A stretch of DNA of 64,000 nucleotides from Blepharisma stoltei (GCA_914767885.1 CAJZBQ010000055.1:248001-312000), one strand, 5' to 3'. Shown: positions 9,192-19,971, counted from the stretch's first letter. The notes: a model not told the origin generated them from the letters alone. Numbers and translations are program-made.

Positions 9192-12075
9192 ATGTCTTTA
9201 AAGAATTTTGAATTCATCCAGAAGCTAGGAGAAGGCGCATTTTCACAAGTTTACAAAGTTAAGAGGGTAATTGACAGCCAAATTTATGCTTTAAAGCAGG
9301 TAAGATTTGGATCATTGAGGCCTAAAGAAAAAGAAAATGCTTTAAATGAAGTAAGGATTTTAGCTTCAGTTATACATCCTAACATAATTGGATACAAAGA
9401 AGCTTTTATAGACGAATCTTCAAATAGTTTATGGTAGTTTTTACTTACTCCCTCTGTGAGTAAGCCAAATAACTTTGCTAGCTTACGAATGGGGGGTATA
9501 ATTTAACTAAAATGCATTTTTTTGGAAGATAAAGGAATTTCAATTCGCGAATATTGGAGTAAAAATAAAATTTAAGTTTTAGATGCAAGCTATTTAAATT
9601 CAACAGAATCGGCTAGAGATTCATTATAATAGTTATTGTTTATATATTAAAAAATTGCAGCTATGAGGGCGGCTTTGCTTTAACATGAAGGGTGGAGCTA
9701 GTATTGTGATGGAATTTGCAGATGGAGGTGATTTATTATCTAAAATAAATTCTCATAAGCAGAAAAATACTCATTTTCCAGAAAGAGAGCTTTGAAGCAT
9801 TTTTATTCAAATGCTAAGCGGTGTAAAAGCGCTTCATGACCTCAAAATCCTTCATAGAGACTTAAAGTCCGCAAATGTTTTCGTTACCCGAGATGGGGTA
9901 GTGAAAATCGGGGATATGAATATTTCAAAAATCGCATATGGCGGCCTTGCTCATACCCAAGCAGGAACACCTTTTTATGCTAGCCCAGAAGTATGAAGAA
10001 ACCAGCCTTATGATTCTAAAAGTGATATATGGTCCTTAGGGTGCATTTTATATGAGCTTACAATGCTAAATCCGCCTTTCAAGTCTGCGGATATGGAAGA
10101 TTAAGATAAAATGACTTAAAGGTTTCCAGGTTTGATGCCTCCGCACGCTTAAGACTACCGAGACTTGCTTGTCAGAGGAATTTAGTTGCCTCAGCAGCGG
10201 TCTACTTCGGAACTTGGGGCTTGTGCCGATATCCTTGAGTCTCGACGGGATAGAAAGACTCCTCTTGCTCCACATCATTCAGCTACTATGAAGCCTGATT
10301 CCATGAGGGAGATAATTAAATATGGCGTCTTCGTCTGGGCATGGCCTTCCAGCCATGCAGCCTCGACTCATATTTAATTATATCCGGCAAGGTTTTGCCA
10401 GCTCAGAAATGGACGGCAATGCTAGGTAAGCAATTCTGGTTGTGTTCAGAGCCTAGCCCAAGTCTACTTTCAGGGTTGGTTTTTTCCTCATGGGAAACAA
10501 GGCATGTCAGTTGGAAAGGGGAAGCCCAGCAGAGTCCTTTGGACCAATCGGGCAACTCCCTAGCGTGAAACTGGGCGTTTACGTCCCAGGCTGCATGTTT
10601 TTCCTTTTTGCCGAGAGCTGACCAGAAAATCCATTTTTTGGATTTTCGGAAAAAGCAACCCATGCTTCAAGCAAGTAGCTCACTCATGAGTCGTCGAAGC
10701 CGGTGACGTTTGCCCTAGGCGCACCATGGTGATCGAAACGGGCTGGCCCAGCAGCCTGTGGGCCCGATGCGGCGAAAGGCAAGTGGCAAGGCCTGGGATA
10801 GTCTACCCCGTAGTGGACGTTAAGCGTCATAAGTAGTAAGTTAAGTTAAGATTCCTTGAGGGAGGGTGGCCCAGGGAAAAATAATCACGGCCCTCTGGAA
10901 CTGGCAGGGAAAGAACCCGTGGCCAAAAACAATTCGGATTACTAATATCTAGACCGGATTTCCCTACCCTACTGGCTTCCAAGACTTACCTACCCCATAT
11001 AGCAGCTCAAGGCAAGCTAAAAGTTCAAATCAAAGGCCTAAGCTTATTTAGGCTATAAAGCGATTTTGGCTCCCAAAGTGGTGCGTCGTCAAAGATATAT
11101 TGTCGCCACAACCATATTAATTATTGCAGACATGGAAGGATTATTCCAAAAAATTGTAAGAGGTCATTATCCTCCAATTTCTATGGAATATTCCAATGAT
11201 TTATCGAATTTAATTAGGACTCTTCTGCAAGTGAATTCTGGATTAAGACCAACTTGTGAGAAAATATTGGAAATGCCACTGATTAGTAGAAATATTGAAG
11301 TCCAGCAAATACGAGAAGTGGCTTCGACTGGAAATTTGTTAAGCACAATTAAAGTTAGTGGAAGCTTAAATGGGATCTCAATGGCTTTGCCTCCTTCAAA
11401 TTATCATAATAGACTTGTGAGTGTTGGAGCTTTAGCAGTAAACGGAGAAATAAGAGGCAGCCCAAAGTCTTATGACCTTCTAGGCAAACATATTTCTCAA
11501 GAAGCCAGCAATTTCAGGTCAGATGATATTAAAGCTAAAGCTAATGAAAATAGGCTGAAACTAGCCTATCCTATGTCAAGAGGCGAAAAATATAGGAATA
11601 ATCAAATTCCTTTAAACCAAAAAAGATAAAAGGTGGCATTGACTGAAATTGGACTCCTATGGAGCAGGTAGGACACATGCAGATGAAGCTGAAAGCAGGG
11701 CCTCTGTCCCTTTTTAAGTAGGCTTTTAGGCTTGGGGATCCTTGCCTAAGAGGAAAGTTTCGTTTCTCTCCCTAAAAGGTTTTCCTATCGATTCAAGAAT
11801 GGCTAGACAGCTTTTGACTATCATATGGCCCCTTTGTCTGGACCATCTTGGCAGTGAGCTATCCCTTAGACAGGTGTTTCAAATCAGAAATCCAAAATTA
11901 CCTTTCATTTCCCTCTTTTGACTCGTGGGATGATGGAGGGTGCTATTTTGGAGCCAAGACGAGGCAGATGCTAATGGGCTTGCCCGATTATGGTCAATTT
12001 AATAGTTTGAGTTTAAGTAAATTTAGACCAAAGGATTCAAATTTTAAAAGAAAAAAGTCGAGGAAACCAGCTTAG
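9192..12075 (+). CDS. NEK-family protein kinase, interrupted by an IES-bearing 15-nt intron and GC-rich insertions
   Basis: The N-lobe has GEGAFSQV and the Lys of YALKQV. After removal of the IES at 9446-9698 and splicing of the resulting 15-nt intron the protein reads [13 protein letters not shown]. The catalytic loop is [15 protein letters not shown] stands in the DFG position; then [12 protein letters not shown] and [12 protein letters not shown]. The domain is broken after PPFKSADME and resumes with [11 protein letters not shown] at 11131, past about 1 kb of GC-rich DNA. A Ser/Asn-rich tail follows. Another GC-rich insertion begins near 11629, so the true C-terminus is not certain. NEK kinases act in cilia and mitosis; that role is by family only. 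Confidence 0.8.
9434..9701 (+). other. 15-nt intron split by a family-1 IES
   Basis: Bases 9434-9447 plus 9701 form GTAGTTTTTACTTAG once the IES 9446-9698 is removed with one TA kept. Splicing then joins TG at 9432-9433 to T at 9702 and gives SLCIVMEF, the expected kinase hinge region. Neither the intron's acceptor nor its 15-nt length exists while the IES is present. Confidence 0.88.
9446..9698. mobile_element. Family-1 IES inside an intron, 253 bp
   Basis: TA at 9446-9447 and 9699-9700. The left end CTCCCTCTGTGAGTAAGC is inverted relative to the right end AACATGAAGGGTGGAG. The internal sequence includes the family-1 CAACAGAATCGGCTAGAG block. Confidence 0.88.
10092..11121. mobile_element. 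About 1-kb GC-rich insertion in the NEK kinase
   Basis: Composition changes abruptly from AT-rich coding DNA to GC-rich DNA at about 10110 and back at about 11050. The kinase domain continues on the far side. Similar sequence flanks it: GCGGATATGGAAG at 10087 and GCAGACATGGAAG at 11126, possibly a decayed target duplication. A TA-to-TA removal (10092 with 11122) is also in frame. It contains many short hairpin-like GC blocks and no convincing protein. Exact borders are uncertain. Confidence 0.65.
11630..11870. mobile_element. GC-rich family-3 element (copy A), SINE-like
   Basis: Starts GATAAAAGGTGGCATTGACT and contains TGGAGCAGGTAG, CTGAAAGCAG and CCTTTTT blocks in the same order as the copy at 57212. 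It interrupts the NEK C-terminal tail. I could not see clear direct repeats, so the right border is approximate. Confidence 0.6.
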
Positions 12076-12114
12076 AATGATATGGTATCGCTAATATAAA
12101 TTAAATAATTTAAA

Positions 12115-12792
12115 ATGTCTTACAATCTTATAGAAGTCCAAGAATACATCCAGCATAAGTCTCTTGAAGAGCGAATGCAAAAGTCTTCACAAATGATGAA
12201 CGATAATCAAGGGAAAATTCCTGCAATTTTATTAAAAGCAAAATCCTGCACATATAAGCTTCCTGTGCAAAAACTTTCAATAGATGGATCAATGACAATG
12301 GGAAGCTTGCTGTTTGCCCTCAGAAAATATTCAGAAGGCTAATAAATTTTTGATAGTCTTAGGCTGCAAATTTAATTAGTAAATGTGGCAAAAATAGTTT
12401 TTTTTATAGCAGAGGGCCTGCTTTGGATCGCATCTGCTACACCTTGCTGTATCAACCTGTGGGGCTAACTCGGGCAGCCTCATTGCCAAGTAAACCACAC
12501 AAGTTTGCAAGTGTCACTATATTTTCACTTGCCAACCCCACAGGTAGTGGCAGCAAGGTGTAGCTCAGGACAATCTAAAGCAGGTTCTTGCTATATAGAA
12601 AATTAATATAAAGCAGCTTATATGTGGTTGACCCCGAGTCAAGGCCTATATGTTTATATAAATGATACTCTACCAATGCTAAATTCCAGACTTTCTGATT
12701 TATATGAGCGTTATAAAGAAGAAGATGGATTTTTGTATTTATTGTGTGCTCATCAAGAAGATAAAGGTTTTTATAACACTGAAATATTTTAA
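12115..12792 (+). CDS. ATG8/LC3-like ubiquitin-fold protein, interrupted
   Basis: The first part has KSLEERMQKSSQMM, then GKIPAILLKAKS and SMTMGSLLFALRKYSEG. The second (from 12624) has LTPSQGLYVYINDTLP and YKEEDGFLYLLC. Together they follow the ATG8 fold, whose canonical members read IRKRIxLxPEKAxFxFV and EDGFLY. Removing 12340-12618 (TA borders) joins them in frame as 132 residues. ATG8 proteins are conjugated to lipid on autophagosomes after cleavage behind a C-terminal Gly; here the tail has only a KG followed by FYNTEIF, so processing may differ. It is a divergent paralogue. Confidence 0.75.
12340..12618. mobile_element. Insertion in the ATG8-like gene with a nested foldback element
   Basis: An AT-rich outer part surrounds a GC-rich core at about 12403-12597. 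The core has long inverted ends: TATAGCAGAGGGCCTGCTTT...CTACACCTTGCTG...CCTGTGGGG on the left, matched by the reverse complement on the right. The outer TA pair (12340, 12619) keeps the reading frame when joined. Confidence 0.7.
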
Positions 12793-13269
12793 AATTTAGA
12801 AGTTTAATATAAATTTTAAATTAGAAATAAAATACTACTTATTATTGCTAAAACCTCTTATTTAATTTCATCAATAAACTAGCTAGAGCTCAAAAGTGAA
12901 TGGTTTAAAGATCTTACTGAAATCGTTATTTTTGTAACTTGGAATGATAATGAATAAGCAAAAGGTAAATAAATGCTCAAAGATACAGCAATATATTCAA
13001 AAATTGCTTCAATTCATTCTATAGTAATATTTGCACTATTGTATCACAAACAAATGGTTATTAAAAGCATTGACAAGCATACTCCTAAAAAAATCAAGAG
13101 ATAAAATGGTGACGTTGGACTCCGAGAGGCAGATTGCCTTTAATTATCTGGATGAAAGGAGAATCCTCATGAGCTAGCTTTAAGCTGGAGAGATAATCCT
13201 TAGATTAGGTCGGTAAGTCTGATAGAGAGACTATTGATCTATCCTCTTATGGTCTTATATAGCATTTAC
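12793..13269. other. Intergenic with part of a GC-rich repeat
   Basis: AT-rich to about 13100; no gene recognised. From 13104 to about 13262 composition rises. The first bases, GATAAAATGGTGACG, match the start of the family-3 element at 57219, but the rest does not clearly align. Confidence 0.5.
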
Positions 13270-14197
13270 TTAGCTTAAATAAATCAAAAAATTTTGTAAA
13301 ATCCTTGATTGCTTCAGCGAATAATTTTTCAATTTATACATACACTTGAGCGAAATCGTGACCCATATCATCCCAAGCATTATCATCCCTGCCACAATAA
13401 CCAGATGGACTTGTTCCAAAGGGACATAAAATGACGAACCCGCTTCATCAATAATAAATGCAAAAGGAACAGCAAAGCTAATAATAATCCCCGTAAACAG
13501 CATTGTTATAAAATCATTATTATTATTTACTTAATTTCTAATCAGAATTCTGGTTGGTATACCAATTAATTCTGGTGAGTATACCGATCAGATCGACCAG
13601 ATCCTAGGAAGTCACCTAGTGATGTCTCAAATACTTACGAATTGCTGTACGGTTTCCATCCTCCGGATTGCAGGGTCCTCCTCTCCGCTTGTTGCCGGTA
13701 GCGCATGGACGGCCCATATCTTTAGATTACGCAGGTTTGGGACTTACTCTATCTCAGCCTTTGCTGCTTCTTCCATTCGCTTTGCTTGACCTCAGGAGGA
13801 TAAAATAGTCAGGTGGTGCGGCAGGAAAGCAGGCAAGTCCACATGCAAAGGGAGGCATTGCTATAGAGTCAATTTTGCTCAATGTCGCATCATAATTGGC
13901 AAAGGCTGCCGAAAAGAATAGCAGAAGCACAGGATTAAACGCTGAAAGAGTCAATACAAAAATCCTATCATACCCTTTAAAATAACCTATATACGAGATT
14001 GTAGGTAAAAAGTCTCAGCAATCAAATGTCATCATACAAGCAGAAATTACTGTAAAAGTAATCATTATATGTGTAAAAATTCCTGATAAAAGAAAAAGCT
14101 TGGCTGGGTAAATTATTAAGGAAATACTCGATTTGTGAGATCTCAGTTCCCAAGGTGGCCAAATAATCGAAACAGTTCTAAAATATGATGAGGCCAT
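13270..14197 (-). CDS. Multi-pass membrane protein, Frag1/DRAM/Sfk1-like, interrupted
   Basis: Removing 292 bp between two copies of ATAAAAT (13508 and 13800) gives a single 211-residue frame; the junction reads PDYFITMLFTG. Five or six hydrophobic helices are visible. An FRTVSIIWPPWE start followed by a luminal DFLPTISYIGYFKGYDRIF segment recalls the Frag1/DRAM/Sfk1 family, which includes the GPI-anchor remodelling factor PGAP2. The family call rests on pattern memory only. The start is 31 bp from the divergent gene at 14229. Confidence 0.55.
13508..13799. mobile_element. GC-rich retroposon-like insertion with 7-bp direct repeats
   Basis: Direct repeats ATAAAAT at 13508-13514 and 13800-13806 flank a 292-bp unit (one repeat plus element). 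The first part is AT-rich; the rest is GC-rich and non-coding. A TA sits inside each repeat, so TA-type excision would also be precise. Removal restores the membrane-protein frame. Confidence 0.8.
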
Positions 14198-14228
14198 TTT
14201 TGTAATTATAACTAAAATTAATAAATTA

Positions 14229-15963
14229 ATGACTAGCGAGCTTCAAAAGACTTTGGAACTTAGAGAACAAGAACTTTTGAATGCATACAGAGAGCTTGAA
14301 AAAGTGAGGAAAAAATATAAAAATCTTAAAGCTGAGGTTAAAGGAAATAAGCAGCCTGAAAATCTTGATAATTTTGTTAATAAAATCATCGATGCCATCC
14401 ACACAAAATTTGAACCATCCCCAAGAAAAATCCAGAAAAGAGAAGAATCATCAGATATTGAAGAAGGAGAAATCAAACAAAATCAGATGAATAATAATGA
14501 AAAAATTAAATCATTATTTGAGCCAGATAAAAATGATAGACAAACTAAGCAAAATAAGCCAAAAAATCCTCAACAAAATGCATATGGAAATAATAAAATA
14601 TGTTAAGTGAATAGCTTGTCTGCCTTAGAGGCCTATTTATAATTCGAATTAATTACTTGGCAGTTATAGTGCATACTGATAAGCTATTCATATATAAAAC
14701 AATAATACTAAGCCTCAGTTTGGAAAGCAATTAGCTAACAAACAAATGCAAGAAAGAAATAGCCCCCAAATAAATCAAAAACCCTATCAATATCCAAATG
14801 ATTTTGCAAACTCTTTTAAGCAGCAAGCAGATAGAAATAAAATTGCCAATAAGCCAGCTTATAATGAGCCTTATTTAATCCACAATTATCCTAAGCCTCA
14901 AATTCAAGAGCCTATGCTTCTACCAAATTTTCCATCATATTCCCCCCAATCTTTCCCAAAGCAGCCTGCAATGTCTCAGCCAATTCTCCAAGATCTTTTC
15001 AATTCAATCAAAAATTCATACTGGCCAACTCAGGCCTTTGATGTGTCAATTCTCTCTATTGATTTTTCATTTTTTAAAAAATTTGACACAGCCCTGATCT
15101 GTAATTCTCTTCTAGAAGAACTCAAAAAATGCCTTGAAATTTTTAGTTTTAATGACGCTTATTATATAATCAATATAATAATCAAAGGACTTTTAGGGGA
15201 AGAAACAAGAGACAAACAATTTTTCGGGAATCTAAAAAAAATCATAATTTCTCCAACAGCAAAAGGGTTCAATTTTGCAAGCGAAATTTGCAAAATTCAG
15301 CCTATAAGATACACAAATCAATGAAAATCGCTGCAAGAATTACTCCATGTCTGTTATATTTCAATCTGCAAAGAGTATGGATATTTCTTGCTAATCAGAT
15401 CATTAGCTTCAAAGCAATTGAAAGTAAAAGAAATCAGACTATTCCGGTTGATTTTTGAGATCTGGGAATCAGATTTGGGTGAAAGCCAGCTTTTTTCTCT
15501 AAAAACATATAAAAAATTATATGAAAATATAGAAGACACAGAGTCTCTTTTTAAAGATATCGCTTTAGAAGCAGCCCGCTGCACTGAAGACACCCACAAA
15601 GATTTATATGTCACAGCAAAATCTTTAATTTCCTTCGTAGGAGGAAAAACTGCTTATAAATACTATGAGAATTATCTTTGGCAAACCTTATCATCTGCGT
15701 TTAAAGACTCTCTAACCAGAGTTATCATATTAGAAATGATCGGCCCTATAATTACTCAGCTTTCCAAGAATTCTGATTGCGCCACAGTTACTGAAGGACT
15801 TCAGCGCAGTATGGAAGAAATTTTAACTGACGAGAATTTTGAAAGTAATAAATATTTAGGCTTTAGTTTTAAAGAGCAAAAGGCAGCTGCAAAAACCTTG
15901 GAAAAATGTGGGTATACGTCACCAATTTCATTAAAATGGAGAACAAAATTTATTAAGCCTTAA
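14229..15963 (+). CDS. Coiled-coil and Gln/Asn-rich protein of unknown function, interrupted
   Basis: Residues 1-60 are a strong coiled coil (ELQKTLELREQELL, then YRELEKVRKKYKNLK). A low-complexity Asn/Gln/Pro linker follows, then about 300 residues of mostly helical, conserved-looking sequence to the stop at 15963. TGA at 15322 is Trp. Removing 14594-14705 (TA to TA) gives NAYGNNTKPQFGKQ and a 540-residue protein; other TA pairs a few bases away would also keep the frame. I do not recognise the C-terminal fold. It is divergent from the membrane-protein gene. Confidence 0.7.
14594..14705. mobile_element. Short IES in the coiled-coil gene, about 112 bp
   Basis: Contains stops in the coding frame. 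Internal inverted repeats GTGAATAGCTTGTC and GATAAGCTATTCAT lie near the two ends. TA at 14594 with TA at 14706 joins in frame. The repeats are not symmetric about these borders, so the exact TA may differ by a few bases. Confidence 0.7.
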
Positions 15964-15999
15964 TACACAATTTTAGATTTTTTTTTATTAAATATTAAT

Positions 16000-18243
16000 T
16001 TAAAGGATCATAATCTTATGATTATCTAGTCCCCCCTCGACAAGGGTGTCATGGACAAATCGATCAAATCCAGAAGGCCCACAGATCCAAGCAAGGTCTA
16101 TTTCGTCATCTATAAGAGATTTGATTATAACTGGTGCTTGAGACTTCTCGGTGCTAGAGGTCTTGTAGAAAACTTTTAAGACTTTTTCTCCAACCAGCTC
16201 AGAGGTAGCTTTAAATAAGTCGTGAGCGAACGCTACTTCTTCATTTTTAAAAGCGATATAAATTTTTAATGAAAAATGATTCACTCTTTGTGTATTGGAC
16301 GAAGCTGGAGCAAAATAGTCTTGATTTGTTATGGCGTCTTTTCATATATAATAAACTAAATCTAAAAACGGAATTATTCCAGTGCCCCCTGCAAATGCTA
16401 AATAGTGTCCTTTTAATTGAGATAAACATAATCCAGTGCCTAATGGCCCTTTTAATATAATTTGGCTACCTATGTTTTGACTATACATAAACTGGGACAT
16501 TTTTCCTTTTTCATATAACTTTATTACAAACTGTATACTCCCAGGCTTTGTTTTTGGGTAGCTTTTTGTAGTAAACCCTTTTTCATTTGCTTCTTGAGCC
16601 CAGTCACTGAAGCTACAAAATATAGCACTATAATATTTAAATATTTCTTCTCCTTTATGTAGCCCTGTAACCCTAAAATGCTTTCCGATATTTGACAGAG
16701 ATTGACAAACGGTATTCATTTTATAATAATCAGAACTAAGCTCTAATAAATACATTCCTTGTGAGACCAATTCTTTTTGAGTGACTGTCCATTTCATGTA
16801 TTCTTGGCTTTCATTTTGTGAGGATTTTGAGGTTAGTAAGAAGTTTTGAGGGTATGGAATTTCAGCGATAGCAAGAGATCGGGCAATAGTAAGTGCATGT
16901 CTTGAGTGCTTGTATGGCATCATTCAGCCATCAAAGCTGGTGCAACCAGCTATAAACTTACCGGCATCTTGACCTATTGAAGCTGTTAATAAATAGGAAC
17001 CAGCTGGATGGGAGGATTTAAATTTTTTTATATCAATGACAAATTCATCGATAAACATAAGTTCTTGCTTATCTTCTTTTATTAGTTTTATTGCTTCTTG
17101 ATGTGTCATGACTGGAAGATTCCATTTCGGCTGCGCAAAAATCTTAAAATAATGGCTAAACTGGTATCTGAATTCAAACATAAGATATCCAAACACAATA
17201 ACAGAAATCATTGCCCAGTAGGGAAATAGTATCATATCATCATAAAGCTCCCAGCCATAATGGCAATTGATAAGTCCTACCATAAGCATTGAATATCCAA
17301 CGACCCTATGGACCCTTCTTGCTTGCCTTGTCATTCCAAAATTCTTAGTATAGTTTTGAAAAAATCTCAATAAAACCCCAGTCAAGCCTTGCACGACTAC
17401 TAAAGAAGCTAATGAAAAGCCTAGCCTTGAGTGAAATCTGTTTATTTTATCATAAGTTGTAAAGGCTTGTTCATGGAATTTAAATGCTTCAGCTGATGCA
17501 ATTAAGGTCGCGAATACTGTGCTTCCTGCTAATATTAAATGCACATAATACCACCACCAATATTGCTTACAGTATCGGGCTACTAAAACGGCTAAAGGTA
17601 GAGAAACGACCCAAAAAAAGGAAACTGTAAACCCATGATGTTCCATATTATGTGTTGTATGTGACAGCGGAGATTGTTTGAAGCCATCTTGGGCTACTGA
17701 AAATGTTAATTTCGTACATTCTATATAAAAAATACCAAAGTAATCAGGCTGAACATATTCGGAATCTTCAAATCGATAAGCAAAATTAGTTTCATATGTA
17801 ATTCCTGGATATAAAACTGCATCAAATTTATCGCCTGTATTTTGTTTTCTTTTGAAAGTCACATCAATTATCCCGCTGGAACGGACAGACGTGTTATTTG
17901 TGGTAGGAATGAAACCTCCACTTACATAGACCAAGTCATTTTTACCTCCAAGGTCTTCATCATTAGGAGGAGTTAAGTGGGTTCCTGAATATTGATCTCA
18001 TAGTTCAAGTGGATTTTGGTTGTCTGCTCGTATTATTATGTAATCACAGCCAAACATAGTTCTTGCAAAGCCTATCCCACACCAACCAGCTGCGCACTAA
18101 ATAAAATTTACTTGAAAGTTCATATAAACTTCATCGTCAATGAATTCCCAGCTCATATTCATGTACTTGCTGAGCATCACGCTAACTGGTTTTGAATTCA
18201 CAAAAGCCACAAGTAGAAAGAAAGCTAACCATAATTGCTTCAT
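16000..18243 (-). CDS. DOMON - cytochrome b561 - cytochrome b5-like - flavin reductase fusion
   Basis: 742 residues after removal of one 15-nt intron (18097-18111). Residues 1-17 are a signal peptide (MKQLWLAFFLLVAF). A DOMON domain follows (CAAGWCGIGFARTMFG, then WDQYS). About residues 195-360 hold five or six helices with b561-type histidines (HNMEHHG, FHSRLG, HRVVGY). Near 383-450 is a b5-like heme site with FKSSHPAGS. The C-terminal 290 residues form a ferredoxin-reductase-like FAD/NAD(P) module with GGTGIIPF near 617 and CGPSGFD near 720. One chain could thus take NAD(P)H electrons through flavin and two hemes across a membrane to an outside acceptor such as ferric iron. Direction and substrate are inferred. 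Confidence 0.85.
18097..18111 (-). other. 15-nt intron
   Basis: GTAAATTTTATTTAG on the minus strand. Removal removes a TAG stop and joins YMNFQ to CAAGWC in the DOMON domain. Confidence 0.9.
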
Positions 18244-18331
18244 ATTTATTGATTTATTCGACAAACTTAAAAAATTTGAAGCTGAATCTTCATTAATTTT
18301 TTATGCTGATTTCTCTAGAGAAAATTATAAT

Positions 18332-18796
18332 ATGTCTGTGTTTGTGACAGTTGGAACAACAAAATTTGAAGAATTAATTAAAGCAATTGATACTGATGAG
18401 GTGCTGGAGGCTCTTAGGGACCAAGGATTAACAAAGGTTTTATGCCAGATCGGGAATGGTGAGTTTACTCCTGAAAGTGAGTTCTTTAGATTTTCCCCAT
18501 CTCTTGATGAATTCATGGAAAACGCTGATTTAATTATTAGCCATGCTGGCGCTGGGAGTATTTTGGAAGCTCTAAGAAAGAATAAAAAGCTAATTGTTGT
18601 GGTCAATCAAAAGCTAATGGATAATCACCAATTGGAAATAGCGAAAGAATTAAGTGACAGAAATCATTTGATTATGTGCGAAAATCCTGATGAGCTTAGC
18701 TCAGCTGTAAGAAAACTGGAAACAGCTGAAATTAAACCACTCCCGCCTTCGAACACTCAGGAACTTATGCAGGAAATTGTGGATTTATTAAATTAG
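18332..18796 (+). CDS. ALG13: ALG13-like UDP-GlcNAc transferase catalytic subunit
   Basis: 154 residues. The start FVTVGTTKFEELI and the centre ADLIISHAGAGSILEAL are the family's hallmarks, followed by VVVNQKLMDNHQLEIA. With ALG14 it adds the second GlcNAc to dolichol-PP-GlcNAc on the cytosolic face of the ER. The ATG at 18332 is chosen because it begins the conserved MSVFVTVGTT; an upstream in-frame ATG at 18140 overlaps the divergent reductase gene. Length matches single-domain ALG13. No introns or insertions. Confidence 0.92.
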   Translation: MSVFVTVGTTKFEELIKAIDTDEVLEALRDQGLTKVLCQIGNGEFTPESEFFRFSPSLDEFMENADLIISHAGAGSILEALRKNKKLIVVVNQKLMDNHQLEIAKELSDRNHLIMCENPDELSSAVRKLETAEIKPLPPSNTQELMQEIVDLLN

Positions 18797-18981
18797 CTTT
18801 ATTGCAATAATTATTTAAGAAATTTCAATTTAATTTTCAATCAAGACTTATGGTCGGGAGCTATTAGAGTGTCAGCCCCATTTAGTAATTAGGCTTCCAA
18901 AAATATATTTCCTTTGTTTTGCAAGATATTGATTTTTTTCAATGCTTACATACTTTCAAGCTTCTTATACAGAAAAATTCT

Positions 18982-19241
18982 TACTCCACTGTGCTAGAAC
19001 CGGGTTTCAGATTTATAGATATTTGGAAAAAAACTAATCTAATTTATGAAATTAATGGGTAAAAAGCTATTTAAATTTTAATAGAATTTGTTGGAGATCT
19101 CATCATTATCATCATAATTATATATCAAATCATTATTTTTATATAAAAAATTTGTTTCTTTAATGAAGGGTGTTAATTTCCCAACAACAAAAAATTAGGA
19201 ATTTTCTTATTGTTTTGCTCGATAACCAAGGGGGAGTGATA
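18982..19241. mobile_element. Decayed family-1 element
   Basis: Left end TTACTCCACTGTGCTAG and right end AACCAAGGGGGAGTGATAA are degraded versions of the family ends. The internal AATAGAATTTGTTGGAGATC and ATATATCAAATCATT blocks align with other copies. Confidence 0.65.
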
Positions 19242-19738
19242 AGCTGGCTGAAATAAATTATTTAGCTAGTAAGTAGTGCCTAATATGGAGCTTAGGATCT
19301 TTAGATAGGCAGAGTTTTCTGATCTTTATCCTTCAAAATTCAGGCCAGCATCATATTTATTATAAATTAATAAAAGGTATACATCTAAATTCTACTTATT
19401 TCTACTCTTTTCCAATTTTTTATAAACTTCAATTTATAATTGGCTTCTGCAGAATTGAGGTAATTTTATCGTGGATAATTGAATTTTAAAAGATAGAATC
19501 TTGTATAAAGATAACTAGATTATGCAAAATCTGATGGATGATTTTAAAAGAAAGAGTATTATGTTAAACTCTAAAATAAAAAAAAAAAACTCACCCCTGG
19601 AAACCCTTTCTTCAAAAAAGCCTTTCAATTTCAATAATCGACCAATTTTCTAAGAATAAAATTTTGGGTAATTAGCCCACCTTTAATATGGAACAAAATT
19701 TTAATTTAGCAAGTACAATTTTAATTTCGATTATTTAC

Positions 19739-19971
19739 AGTATAGTTATTGCCCGAGGATGGCGCTATCTTGCGCTATCATCGGGGCATTCAAAAATGGC
19801 CCCACACCGGAAATCGAACCCACGTGTGGGGCCATTTTTGGTTCGTGGAGAACTTTGGCTTCCACGCACCAAAAATGGCCCCACACGTGGGTTTGATTCC
19901 CAGTATGGGGCCCATTTTTTTAAATTGCCCGAGGATGGCGCAAGATAGCGCCATCCTCGGGCAATAACTAT
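19739..19971. mobile_element. Palindromic element with GGATGGCGC hairpins and B-box-like arms
   Basis: Ends are TTGCCCGAGGATGGCGC and its reverse complement. Between them are two inverted modules beginning AAAATGGCCCCACAC, each a hairpin whose loop contains GGTTCGATTTCC or GGTTTGATTCC, like the B box of a Pol III promoter. The copy at 43937 has the same architecture. This one lies between genes. Confidence 0.8.

Noticed and set aside
10186-10663. Open frames on both strands in the GC-rich insertion of the NEK gene
   Set aside because: Short, overlapping on both strands and without any recognisable motif; expected by chance in GC-rich DNA.
14602-14718. A 15-nt intron GTTACTAAGCCTCAG formed by IES removal at 14604
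   Set aside because: Counting codons shows the downstream frame is off by one; a plain TA-to-TA join without an intron (14594 with 14706) fits.
19790-19900. A tRNA gene inside the palindromic element
   Set aside because: Only T-arm/B-box-like hairpins are present; no acceptor stem, D-arm or anticodon arm can be folded.
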